From Kribbella kalugense (GTDB lineage Bacteria; Actinomycetota; Actinomycetes; Propionibacteriales; Kribbellaceae), in the NCBI RefSeq assembly GCF_004365875.1, contig NZ_SODF01000002.1, positions 2,296,971 through 2,360,970 on the forward strand: 64,000 nucleotides of DNA, read 5' to 3'. The position numbers and the translations under genes are program-made. This document shows, in pieces, positions 52,890 to 60,713 of this stretch. How positions within the stretch are numbered: position 1 is the stretch's first letter; each line of letters begins with the position of its first letter. The notes beneath the pieces are model-generated. The model made no database searches, had not been told where the DNA came from, and saw nothing but the letters and a program-made list of their open reading frames with translations.

Positions 52890-53032
52890 ACGTCATCGTC
52901 CATAATGAACCCGCCCTTCGCACCGAGACCAACTACATCGCGAGGATCTCCCTGGCGCCGTTCGGCTTCGAACACCAAATCGAGCAGGTCTGGTTCCGAC
53001 AACTGCTCTGGCCTGCAGGCCTTCGCGGTTGA
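52886..53032 (+). pseudogene. N-terminal fragment of a second DUF4265-like paralogue
   Basis: A 48-codon frame begins at a GTG overlapping the preceding stop (GTGA). Its residues HNEPALRTETNYIARISLAP and EQVWFRQL align with HRDPVWRERANFIVNAP and EQLWTRRD at the start of the preceding protein, then the homology ends and the frame terminates. It looks like a tandem duplicate truncated by a rearrangement near 53015. Confidence 0.5.
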
Positions 53033-53072
53033 GCTGAATCGGGACGGTGATCGAGTGCAGGCGCGCCCGCCT

Positions 53073-54245
53073 TCACCGGTTGGCGGCTAGGACTGCTGTG
53101 AGGCCGGCTTGTAGGTCTTTGATGAAGTAGTCGGGGACCTCTAGCGATGGGAAGTGGCCGCCGGTTTTGGGTGTGGTCCAGCGGACTATCTGGCGGTAGC
53201 GTTCCTGTGCCCAGGGGCGTGGGTACTTCTCGATGTCGCGGGGGTACGTGGTGATTGCTGAAGGGACGTCGACCCGGAGGTCGGGGTCCAGGGAGTTGTG
53301 GCTTTCGTAGTAGATGCGGGCCGCTGATGCGCCGGTCCGGGTCAGCCAATACAGGGTGACGTCGTCGAGAATGCGGTCTCTGGAAATCGTCTCGAACGGG
53401 CTGTCCTCGGTGTCGGACCACTCGGCGAACTTGTCGAGGATCCAGGCAAGAAGCCCGACCGGTGAGTCGACGAGCGAATAGCCGATGGTCTGCGGCCGGG
53501 TCGCCTGCTGCTTCGCGTACGCCGCGCGGTGGTGCCAGAAGTCGTGCGTTTCCTCGGTCCACCTGCGCTCGTCCGCTGTCAACCCGTCGGTCGGCAGCCC
53601 GGGCGGTCCTTCTGCAAACGTTGTGTGGATGCCGAGAACGTGCCCCGGAAACCTGCCGGCGAGAACCGTGGTGATGTTGCCACCCCAGTCACCGCCGTGG
53701 GCCAAGAACTTGCTGTAGCCGAGCCTTCCCATCAGCTCCACCCAGGCGGCCGCGATCTTTTCCGTTCCCCATCCGGTGGTGGCCGGTTTATCGCTGTAAC
53801 CAAAGCCTGGAAGCGATGGGACCACGACGTGGAACGCCGGCGCGTCTGCGTCTTTCGGATCTGCCAGTTCGTCTACGACATCGACGAACTCAGCAACGCT
53901 GCCCGGCCAGCCGTGCGTCAAGATCAGGGGAGTGGCGTCTGTACGCGCGGATCGCCGGTGCAGGAAGTGGATTCCCAGACCATCAATCGTCGTACGGAAC
54001 TGGCCGATGCTGTTGAGGCGCTCTTCAAACGGCCGCCAGTTGTACCCAGTGCGCCAGTAGTCCACGAGATCGATGAGATCGGCCAGAGGAACGCCTTGAT
54101 CCCATCGGCGAGGGTCAGGCCCGGCGCGATAGACGGTCTCGGCCTCCGGTAGTCGCGCCGCGGCCAATCGCGCGCGCAGATCGTCGAGGTCGGCGTCAGT
54201 TGCGTGGGCTTCAAATGCTTGTACGTCGCTGGTCGGACGCGGCAT
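53073..54245 (-). CDS. epoxide hydrolase (EHN-type alpha/beta hydrolase)
   Basis: 390 residues with the EHN N-terminal extension followed by an alpha/beta hydrolase. The oxyanion motif HGWPGS (111-116), nucleophile Asp186 in HGGDWGG and the terminal GGHFPSLE His are intact, as are candidate lid tyrosines. It opens epoxides to diols, possibly in detoxification. Divergent from the CGNR regulator with which it shares twin operators, so it is probably the regulated target. Confidence 0.9.
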   Translation of the reverse strand: MPRPTSDVQAFEAHATDADLDDLRARLAAARLPEAETVYRAGPDPRRWDQGVPLADLIDLVDYWRTGYNWRPFEERLNSIGQFRTTIDGLGIHFLHRRSARTDATPLILTHGWPGSVAEFVDVVDELADPKDADAPAFHVVVPSLPGFGYSDKPATTGWGTEKIAAAWVELMGRLGYSKFLAHGGDWGGNITTVLAGRFPGHVLGIHTTFAEGPPGLPTDGLTADERRWTEETHDFWHHRAAYAKQQATRPQTIGYSLVDSPVGLLAWILDKFAEWSDTEDSPFETISRDRILDDVTLYWLTRTGASAARIYYESHNSLDPDLRVDVPSAITTYPRDIEKYPRPWAQERYRQIVRWTTPKTGGHFPSLEVPDYFIKDLQAGLTAVLAANR

Positions 54246-54285
54246 GTGTCCTCCTGAGCATCGTGGAGTCGGCTGCGGCTGGTGT

Positions 54286-54346
54286 GAACCATCTAAGACG
54301 GTTCTAACATGTCGTCACGCCTGCCCGCAACCGGTTAAGGTGGTTC
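54286..54346. promoter_or_regulatory. twin operators between epoxide hydrolase and CGNR regulator
   Basis: GAACCATCTAAGACGGTTC (54286-54304) recurs in the opposite orientation at 54328-54346 (complement GAACCACCTTAACCGGTTG, 14 of 19 identical). Each has GAACC/GGTT arms. The second covers TAAGGT, the -10 box six nt before the regulator ATG, so binding would block that leaderless promoter. Confidence 0.7.
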
Positions 54347-54347
54347 A

Positions 54348-54914
54348 ATGCCTGCTGAGTCCCCTGACTTTCGCCTCGGTACCGTGCTGGCGACCAGCTT
54401 CACGGGGACCCTGTCGGAGCGGTACGGCGACGCAGTCGAGCGCATTCCCACGCCGCAGCGACTCGTCGACTGGCTGGCCGTGAGCGGCCTCGCCGTGGAC
54501 TCCTGCACCACTGCCCAGCTCGAACTCGCTCGCGAACTGAGGGAGTCGATTCACGCCGCCGCGACAGCGGCCGCGACCCAGGAGGCTCTCCCCGCAGCCG
54601 CGGTCCAAGTCATCAACGACCGCAGCGCTCAGGGTCGGCCCGCGGCTGTTCTGACGCCCGAGGGTAAGCGGCGATGGCAGCTCAGCTCGGCTTCCCCCGT
54701 GGCAGATGCCCTCAGCGTGATCGCCGCCGACGCGATCAGCATCATCGCAGGCGAACGAGACGGAAAACTGGCCTTGTGCGCCTCACCAACCTGCCAAGCC
54801 GCCTTCTTCGACACCAGCCAAAGCCGCACCCGCCGCTGGTGCGACATGAACACCTGCGGCAACCGCCAAAAGAAAGCCCGCTTCAACGCCAACCACCGCA
54901 AAACATTGGACTGA
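54348..54914 (+). CDS. CGNR zinc-finger transcriptional regulator
   Basis: 188 residues. An N-terminal helical ligand domain (residues 1-130, ABATE-like) precedes the C-terminal CGNR zinc finger with Cys residues in LCASPTCQAAFFD and RRWCDMNTCGNRQK. The family contains DNA-binding regulators of stress or catabolic genes. The start is fixed by TAAGGT six nt upstream. A 12-bp terminator hairpin begins in the stop codon. Confidence 0.87.
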   Translation: MPAESPDFRLGTVLATSFTGTLSERYGDAVERIPTPQRLVDWLAVSGLAVDSCTTAQLELARELRESIHAAATAAATQEALPAAAVQVINDRSAQGRPAAVLTPEGKRRWQLSSASPVADALSVIAADAISIIAGERDGKLALCASPTCQAAFFDTSQSRTRRWCDMNTCGNRQKKARFNANHRKTLD

Positions 54915-54955
54915 CCCTGGCAGTGGGAGGCCCCGGTATGCCGCTGCCAGGGTCA
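54912..54955 (+). terminator. terminator hairpin overlapping the CGNR gene stop
   Basis: TGACCCTGGCAG (54912-54923) and CTGCCAGGGTCA (54944-54955) form a perfect 12-bp stem with a 20-nt loop; the first three bases are the stop codon. Confidence 0.75.
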
Positions 54956-54980
54956 CTGCATCGGCTAACGACGACCCGTT

Positions 54981-55077
54981 CGCCGAGTCGTGGGATTCGG
55001 ATGCGGACACGCCGGGCGCGGTCGACCAAATCCACGACTCGAGGTTTCGCACGCCAGCCGAACGCCACGACTCGGCG
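54981..55077. repeat. 13-bp inverted repeat in gene-free spacer
   Basis: CGCCGAGTCGTGG (54981-54993) and its exact complement CCACGACTCGGCG (55065-55077) lie 71 nt apart, with a 10-nt partial copy at 55032-55041. They occupy the start of the roughly 600-bp region (54915-55516) that holds no credible gene. Confidence 0.5.
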
Positions 55078-55237
55078 GGTTCACGAACCTCGGGGATGCG
55101 GGCGGCGGCCGGATCCGGGGCATTGCGGTGTCGTACCGCTGGCGGGGCGCGGCGAGCCTGAACATGGACTCGTCTTGGCGCGTTGCTTGATGTGCTGACT
55201 GTCCAGCAGGTGTCGACGGCGGGCCGGCCGGCCGAGC

Positions 55238-55501
55238 GCGCGTTCTCGCCAAGAAGTCTGCCGCCGCGAAGCGGTGTCCGACCTGGGGTCCTCGCATCAC
55301 CACAGTTGCTGGCCGCAGGGCGTGCGCCCGGTGGTGCAGCCCCGCGCCGCCGGAGGCGGCCAGTAGGACAGCCGCCGTGAAGCGGTGTCCGATGTACACC
55401 CCTCGGCTATCCCAGCAGTTGGCGGGAGTGCGGTCGTCGTTGCTACGGTTCCGCGCGCCGCCGGAGGCGGCTAACAAGACAGCCGCCGCGGAGCGGTGTC
55501 C
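55238..55501. repeat. 111-bp period tandem repeat array
   Basis: The word GCGGTGTCC ends at 55279, 55390 and 55501, spaced by exactly 111 nt. Copies two and three share a 47-nt block (55344-55390 and 55455-55501; 41 identical) that starts with a GCCGCC-GGA-GGCGGC hairpin and contains ACAGCCGCCG-GAAGCGGTGT, an imperfect inverted repeat. Copy one keeps only the second part. Spacers are also related. The array abuts the 3' end of the LacI gene. Confidence 0.65.
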
Positions 55502-55516
55502 TTTGGGCGGGGTCCT

Positions 55517-56515
55517 CTACTTCTTAGGAGCTGAGGTTGCGCGGATGTGGAGTTCGGTTCGGAGGGTGACTGTGGAGGGTGGGCGGCCGGGGGAGGCGGT
55601 GCGGTCCTTGAGCAGCATGCCGGCGGTGCGGCCCAGTTCGTACGTCGGTTGGGCGACTGTGGTGAGGCTGGGGACGACCAGGTCGGCCCACGGGATGTCG
55701 TCGAAGCCAACGACGGCGATGTCGTCAGGCGAGCGGAGGCCCTTCTTTGCAAGGCATTCCAGCGCGCCGACGGTCATCAGGTTGTTCGTGGCAAACAAGG
55801 CCTCGGGCGGATCGGCGAGTTCGAGCAGGCTTTCCATCGCGGCGTACCCGCCTGCTTCGCGGAAGTCGGCATGCCGAACCAGATCCTTGTCGTACCGGAT
55901 GCCACCGGCCCGCAATGCCGACCGATACCCGGCAAGCCGGTCCATCGCGGTCGAGACCTTGCGCGGCCCGGTAATGCAAGCGATCCGCCGATACCCGCCG
56001 TCGATCAAATGCTTGACGCCCTCAAAAGCCCCATGCTCGTTGTCAACAAGAACCGTATCCGCCTCGACCCCTTCGACCCGCCGGTCGATCATCACCAGCG
56101 GGATCTTCGCGTCCGCGAGCAGCTGCACACCCTCCGCCGTCGAAGTCGGCGAGATCACCACGCCCGCCATCTGATCGGTCAGAACCGCCGACGCGTACGC
56201 CGCTTCCTTCGCCGGATCCTCGTCGGAATTGCACAGTACGACGTGGTACCCCTCGGTCTGCGCCACATCCTCGAGACCCCGTACGAGCGAGGTGAAGAAC
56301 GGGTTCTCGATGTCCGAGATGACCACGGCCCAGAGGTTCGTCGAAGATTTTCGCAGGTTGCGGGCGACGCCGTTCGGGCGGTAGCCGAGCTCCGCGACCG
56401 CGGCGCGGACCTTCTCGGACAGCTCCGGATCCACGTTCCGCCGGCCGCTGAGCACCCGTGACACTGTCGCCGGAGATACCCCCGACCTACGCGCGACGTC
56501 GTAGATCGTCGTCAT
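55517..56515 (-). CDS. LacI-family transcriptional repressor
   Basis: 332 residues. The N-terminal LacI headpiece (TIYDVARRSGVSPATVSRVL, residues 3-22, with the hinge helix YRPNGVARNLR) precedes a periplasmic-binding-protein-like sugar domain. It is last in the minus-strand PfkB-SIS cluster, 69 nt after the kinase gene. Two LacI-type operators in the SIS/transporter intergenic region are its likely targets, with an imported sugar or phosphate as inducer. GGGGAGCAGGT precedes the ATG. Confidence 0.92.
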   Translation of the reverse strand: MTTIYDVARRSGVSPATVSRVLSGRRNVDPELSEKVRAAVAELGYRPNGVARNLRKSSTNLWAVVISDIENPFFTSLVRGLEDVAQTEGYHVVLCNSDEDPAKEAAYASAVLTDQMAGVVISPTSTAEGVQLLADAKIPLVMIDRRVEGVEADTVLVDNEHGAFEGVKHLIDGGYRRIACITGPRKVSTAMDRLAGYRSALRAGGIRYDKDLVRHADFREAGGYAAMESLLELADPPEALFATNNLMTVGALECLAKKGLRSPDDIAVVGFDDIPWADLVVPSLTTVAQPTYELGRTAGMLLKDRTASPGRPPSTVTLRTELHIRATSAPKK

Positions 56516-56547
56516 ACCTGCTCCCCGCTGGAGATCCGTTGGTCGTC

Positions 56548-56572
56548 TGGATCGCACTTTAGTCCCGATCCA
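56548..56572 (-). promoter_or_regulatory. inverted repeat around possible lacI promoter
   Basis: TGGATCG (56548-56554) and CGATCCA (56566-56572) bracket TAAAGT on the minus strand, a possible -10 box about 42 nt before the LacI start. This may be a separate promoter or operator for the repressor gene. Confidence 0.35.
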
Positions 56573-56584
56573 AACCCAAGGATG

Positions 56585-57523
56585 TCATCTGGGCCGCAAA
56601 GCCGAGGTCAGCAGCGCTGCAGCCGCAACTCGATCGGGCGCCGAGTCGGCTGCGCCGTTCACCGTGGTGGACAGTGCGCCCGCCGCGTTCGCCAGGCGTA
56701 CGGCGTCCACAAGACCGGCCCCGTCCGCGAGCGAGGCGGCAAGCGATCCGCAGAACGCGTCCCCGGCGCCGACCGTGTCGACGGTGTCGACGTCGTGAGC
56801 CGCGATCCGTTCCTCGAACCCGCCGATCCGGTCCAATACGAACGCACCGCGGGCCCCGAGCGTCACCACGCACGCCCGAAGATCCCAGTCCTCGGCGAGT
56901 TCGCGGGCGATCATCGGCACCTGCGACTCGTCGTTGCAGTCCAGTCCGGTCAGCGCCGCCGCCTCAACCTCGTTCGGCACCAGGATGTCGACGTACGACG
57001 CCAGCGACGGATCGACCGGGCCGACAGGGGCCGGGGTCAGGATCGTGGTGACGCCCGCGGTCGAGGCGAGCCGGAGGGCGGTGTGGCTGGCGTCGACCGG
57101 GAGTTCGAGTTGGACGCTCAGCACCTTGCTCGCGGTCAGCACGTCCGCCGCGGCCTCGACGTCCGCAGTGGTGATCGCCGCGTTCGCGCGGGACACGATG
57201 ATGATCGAGTTCCCGCCATCGGGCAGCACCAAAGGCAGTCCGACCCCGGTCCCCAGCGACGGATGCCGCACGATCCACGAGGTGTCGACCCCGTTCGATG
57301 AGAGCAGCTCGAGGAACTCCTCGCCGTACCGGTCCTCGCCGATCGTTCCGACGATCGCGGTCCGCGCGCCCATCCGCGCCGCCGCGATCGCCTGGTTCAC
57401 CCCCTTGCCGCCGAGGAATTCCGCGAACCCGGTCCCGTGCAACGTCTCACCCGGCAACGGCCGCCGCTCCGCCGACGCGACCAGATCCTTCATGAACGAC
57501 CCAAGTACACACACATCGTTCAT
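56585..57523 (-). CDS. PfkB-family sugar kinase, ribokinase-like
   Basis: 312 residues. The ribokinase signature FLGGKGVNQAIAAARMG (residues 36-52) and the catalytic DTVGAGDAFCGSLAA (Asp base) are intact, and GSFMKDLV near the start carries the sugar-binding Asp. Ribokinase-like members phosphorylate pentoses on O5. Its start overlaps the SIS gene end by 4 nt. In this context I infer D-arabinose 5-kinase activity; ribose or another furanose sugar is the alternative. Confidence 0.9.
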   Translation of the reverse strand: MNDVCVLGSFMKDLVASAERRPLPGETLHGTGFAEFLGGKGVNQAIAAARMGARTAIVGTIGEDRYGEEFLELLSSNGVDTSWIVRHPSLGTGVGLPLVLPDGGNSIIIVSRANAAITTADVEAAADVLTASKVLSVQLELPVDASHTALRLASTAGVTTILTPAPVGPVDPSLASYVDILVPNEVEAAALTGLDCNDESQVPMIARELAEDWDLRACVVTLGARGAFVLDRIGGFEERIAAHDVDTVDTVGAGDAFCGSLAASLADGAGLVDAVRLANAAGALSTTVNGAADSAPDRVAAAALLTSALRPR

Positions 57524-58182
57524 GCCTGGTCCTCTGCCAGACGCTTGCCTAGGGCACCGGATGGATGGAACTGCGCGAAATCGTGATGACTGAAAGATCG
57601 CAGTACGACGAGAGCGCAGGCCAGCGCATCACCCATCGCCAACGAGGCCGTGGTCGACGCCGTCGGCGCGAGGTTCAACGGATCCGCCTCGCGAAGCACC
57701 ATCGTGTCCAGCGTGTACGTCGCCAACTGGGCCAGCGTCGACTCTTCGCGACCCGTCATCGCGATCACCGGGATCGCCCGCGCCCGCAGCATTCGAGCGA
57801 ACTCGCAGACCTCGGTCGTCTCACCGGACGCCGATAGCGCCAGGACGAGATCGCGCGTCGTCACCGCACCGGAGTCGCCGTGCAACGCATCGCCAGAGTG
57901 GATGAACGTGGCCGGCGTACCCGTGCTCGCCAACGTCGAGGCGATCTTCCGGCCGACCAAACCAGACTTCCCGAGACCGGTCACGACGAGGTGACCCTCG
58001 CACTGGGCGACTGCGATCAGCACCTCCAGAAAGACTCCGTCCAGCCGGTCCGCCAGCGCCGACACGGCCGCGGCCTCGGTCTCGATGGCGTCGCGCGCCG
58101 CTTGCAATCCCCGGGCGACCAGGTCCCTGGACAGCTCGTCGGCCGTGCGGTGGGCAGACGCACGGTTCGGCACAACTGGCAT
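57520..58182 (-). CDS. SIS-domain sugar phosphate isomerase, KdsD/GutQ-like without CBS domains
   Basis: 220 residues, only the SIS domain. It follows the arabinose-5-phosphate isomerase pattern closely: GLGKSGLVGRKIASTLASTG, then ALHGDSG, the SGET loop, LAPTASTT, GDALACAL and FHPSGALGKRL. KdsD interconverts ribulose 5-phosphate and arabinose 5-phosphate. The host is Gram-positive and should not make KDO, so a catabolic role is likelier. First gene of the minus-strand operon, preceded by GAGAGG. Confidence 0.87.
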   Translation of the reverse strand: MPVVPNRASAHRTADELSRDLVARGLQAARDAIETEAAAVSALADRLDGVFLEVLIAVAQCEGHLVVTGLGKSGLVGRKIASTLASTGTPATFIHSGDALHGDSGAVTTRDLVLALSASGETTEVCEFARMLRARAIPVIAMTGREESTLAQLATYTLDTMVLREADPLNLAPTASTTASLAMGDALACALVVLRSFSHHDFAQFHPSGALGKRLAEDQA

Positions 58183-58201
58183 CCCAGCGCCTCTCAGCTC
58201 A

Positions 58202-58246
58202 GAAATCGATTTCCGCAGATTAGGCAGCGAGGTCGGGTGGTGTCAA
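58202..58246 (-). promoter_or_regulatory. promoter and LacI operator of the SIS-PfkB operon
   Basis: On the minus strand TTGACA (58246-58241) and TAATCT (58222-58217) are 18 nt apart. The perfect 12-bp palindrome GAAATCGATTTC (58202-58213), a LacI-family operator form with central CG, covers the expected start site. Confidence 0.8.
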
Positions 58247-58322
58247 CGTCTGCACCCAGGTCGAATCCTCTGCCCACACATGCGAATCGGCCGGGCTGAC
58301 CACATCGTCATCGGCTGAGCCC

Positions 58323-58367
58323 TTGACCGTTCAGGCCGCTCCTCGTAAATTGCGAGAAATCGATTGC
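58323..58367 (+). promoter_or_regulatory. promoter and LacI operator of the sugar transporter operon
   Basis: TTGACC (58323-58328) and TAAATT (58346-58351) are 17 nt apart. The operator GAAATCGATTGC (58356-58367), differing from the upstream palindrome at one position, covers the start site. GGAG at 58389-58392 serves the first gene. Confidence 0.8.
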
Positions 58368-58398
58368 CGCCCTTCGAGACACTTTTCTGGAGCACCTG

Positions 58399-59760
58399 AT
58401 GGCCGCAACACCCTCCCCTGTCAGGCAGTTGAGCCGCCGGTCCGTACTCCGCGGTGGTCTGGGCGCCTTCGCCGCGTCGGCTGCCGGCCTACCGCTGCTG
58501 TCCGCGTGCGGTGGCGACGACTCCGGCGGCAACGCCAAGGAGATGTCGTTCTGGAACTTCTACGGTCCGTCCGACGACCAAGGCCCGCAGAGCAAGTGGT
58601 TCGTCGACACGGTCGCGGAGTGGAACAAGAACAACGACGTCAAGGTCAAGCTGCGCTACATCCCCGGCAAGGACTACCTGAATGGGACCACCCTGCAGAC
58701 CGCGTTCCAGTCCGGTCAGGGTCCCGACATCTTCCTGATCAGCCCGGGCGACTTCCTCCGCTACTACAACGGCGGCGTACTGCAGGATCTCGGTACGGCG
58801 CTGCCGGACGAGGCCAGGAAGGACTATCTGCCTGGTCTGCTCGAGGCGCGCAGCGTTGACGGCAAGGTCTACGGCTTGCCGATGGAGATCGAGCCGCTCG
58901 CGATGTACTACAGCGAGACCGCGTTCGAGAAGGCCGGCCTGTCCGAGGCCGACCTGCCGAAGACCTGGGACCAGACGCTCGCGATCGCGCAGAAGCTGAC
59001 CGGCAAGGACCGGTACGGCGTGATGTTCGAGACCACGCCGGGCTACTACCAGAACTTCACCTGGTACCCGTTCATGTGGCAGGGCGACGGCAATGCGATC
59101 AAGGACGGCAAGTCCGCGTTCGACTCGCCGGCCGCCGTGCAGGCGCTGAAGTTCTGGGGCGACACGGTCAAGAACAAGGTTGCCCCGCGCAAGGCCCTCG
59201 GCGACGGTGGCGGTGATGTGGTGTCGAACCTCGGCTCCGGCGCGGCCGCGATGCAGCAGAGCGGCATCTGGGCGGTCGCCGACATGCGGACCAAGGCGAA
59301 GAACTTCAAGTACGGCATCATTCCGCTGCCTACTCCGGATGGCGGCTCGGCGGCCACCGACCTTGGCGGCTGGGCGTTCGTGGCCAACTCCAAGGGGAAG
59401 AACCCTGAGGCTGCCGCGAAGTTCATCGCTTGGGCGCTCGGCTCGACCGATGCTGCCGGCATCGAACGGCAGCGGCAGTGGAACACCGTGGTCAAGACCA
59501 ACCTGCCGCCGCGGAAGTCGGTGCAGCAGGCCGCCGATGCGAAGGGTGCGTTCGCCGATGGCGCGCTGAAGAAGTTCGTCAGCCAGATCGCGCCGACCGG
59601 CAAGCCGGAGCCGCGCTTCCCACCGGAGGTATACCAGCCGATCGCCGACGCGATCCAGGCCTGCCAGCTGAACGCGGCCGACCCGGCGAAGGCGGCGGCT
59701 GATGCGGCGGAGAAGATCGACACCTTCTTGAACACCTACCAGGGCGCACCGATCAGCTGA
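58399..59760 (+). CDS. CUT1-type ABC sugar transporter substrate-binding lipoprotein
   Basis: 453 residues. A twin-arginine-like lipoprotein signal (SRRSVLRGGLGAFAASAAG, Cys in LLSACGG near residue 35) anchors it outside the membrane. The family 1 sugar-binding fold is shown by MSFWNFYGPSDDQG and GLPMEIEPLAMYYSETAFEK. It would bind an oligosaccharide or monosaccharide released by the secreted enzyme encoded three genes later. Stop and next start overlap by one base. Confidence 0.92.
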   Translation: MAATPSPVRQLSRRSVLRGGLGAFAASAAGLPLLSACGGDDSGGNAKEMSFWNFYGPSDDQGPQSKWFVDTVAEWNKNNDVKVKLRYIPGKDYLNGTTLQTAFQSGQGPDIFLISPGDFLRYYNGGVLQDLGTALPDEARKDYLPGLLEARSVDGKVYGLPMEIEPLAMYYSETAFEKAGLSEADLPKTWDQTLAIAQKLTGKDRYGVMFETTPGYYQNFTWYPFMWQGDGNAIKDGKSAFDSPAAVQALKFWGDTVKNKVAPRKALGDGGGDVVSNLGSGAAAMQQSGIWAVADMRTKAKNFKYGIIPLPTPDGGSAATDLGGWAFVANSKGKNPEAAAKFIAWALGSTDAAGIERQRQWNTVVKTNLPPRKSVQQAADAKGAFADGALKKFVSQIAPTGKPEPRFPPEVYQPIADAIQACQLNAADPAKAAADAAEKIDTFLNTYQGAPIS

Positions 59761-60713
59761 TGGTGACGACAACTGCCCCTCCAGCCAAGCCAATGGCTCG
59801 CGTACGGGCGAAGCCCAAGGCAGGTATGACGAGGAAGCGGCGCGAGGCGTTGGCGGCGTACGCGTTCCTCGCGCCGGACACGATCGGCCTGCTGATCTTC
59901 GTCGCGATCCCGATGGTGCTCGCCTTCGGGGTCGCGTTCTTCAAGGTCGATGGCTTCGGCAACTACTCCTACGTTGGTCTGGCCAACTACAAGCTGATGG
60001 CCGGGGACGACCAGCTGTGGGCGTCGCTGCGGGTCACCGCGACGTATGTGGTTGCGTTCGTGCCGATCGCCTTTGTCGTGAGCTTCGCGCTGGCCATGCT
60101 GGTCCGGAACCACTTCAAAGGCATCAGCTGGGTACGGTCGGCGTTCTTCCTGCCGAATGTGGTCAGCCTGGTCGTGGTCGGCCTGATCTGGCAGTTCCTC
60201 CTGGTCGACAAGCGCGGCGCGTTGTCCAAGCTGCTCGCACCACTCGGTCTCGGCGACGTGTCCTTCCTCGGTACGCCGTCTCTTGCTCTCGGCACCTATG
60301 TGGTGATCAGCGTCTGGTTCCTGATGGGGTATCAGATGCTGGTCTTCCTGGCCGGTCTGAAGGATGTGCCGAAGGAACTCGAGGACGCTGCTCAGATCGA
60401 CGGTGCGGGCTCGTGGCAACGATTCCGGTACGTGATCTGGCCGTTGCTCCGGCCAACCAGTTTCTTCGTCGTGGTCAACTCGACGATCGGCGCGGTCACC
60501 GGTCTGCAGGCCTTCGACCTGGTGTTCGTGCTCACCAAGGGTGGTCCAGCGCGCGCGACCAGCACGGTCGTCCTCTACATCTACGAGCAGGCCTTCACCT
60601 TCAACAACATGGGGTACGCCGCTGCGCTGACGACCATGGTCGTCGCGATTCTCGTGGTCTGTACCGGGCTGATGTTCGGCTTCACCCGAGGGGGTCGCTT
60701 CGATGAAGATTAG
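59760..60713 (+). CDS. CUT1 sugar ABC transporter permease 1 (MalF-like)
   Basis: 317 residues, six membrane helices, with the EAA loop ELEDAAQIDGAGSWQRFRYV and a basic cytoplasmic N-terminus. Pairs with the following permease, which it overlaps by 11 nt. No ATPase is encoded in the locus; actinobacterial CUT1 systems commonly share one MsiK-type ATPase. Confidence 0.92.
   Translation: MVTTTAPPAKPMARVRAKPKAGMTRKRREALAAYAFLAPDTIGLLIFVAIPMVLAFGVAFFKVDGFGNYSYVGLANYKLMAGDDQLWASLRVTATYVVAFVPIAFVVSFALAMLVRNHFKGISWVRSAFFLPNVVSLVVVGLIWQFLLVDKRGALSKLLAPLGLGDVSFLGTPSLALGTYVVISVWFLMGYQMLVFLAGLKDVPKELEDAAQIDGAGSWQRFRYVIWPLLRPTSFFVVVNSTIGAVTGLQAFDLVFVLTKGGPARATSTVVLYIYEQAFTFNNMGYAAALTTMVVAILVVCTGLMFGFTRGGRFDED

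Noticed and set aside
54965..55477. Possible repeat protein on the minus strand of the 111-bp array
   Set aside because: The in-frame repetition follows from a unit length divisible by three; no ribosome site or promoter-like box was found and composition is poor. Kept only as a repeat feature.
55238..55501. CRISPR array
   Set aside because: Only three diverged copies with a 111-nt period, related spacers and no cas genes nearby.
57520..58182. KDO biosynthesis gene
   Set aside because: No other KDO or lipopolysaccharide genes are present and the host appears Gram-positive; the operon context is sugar uptake.
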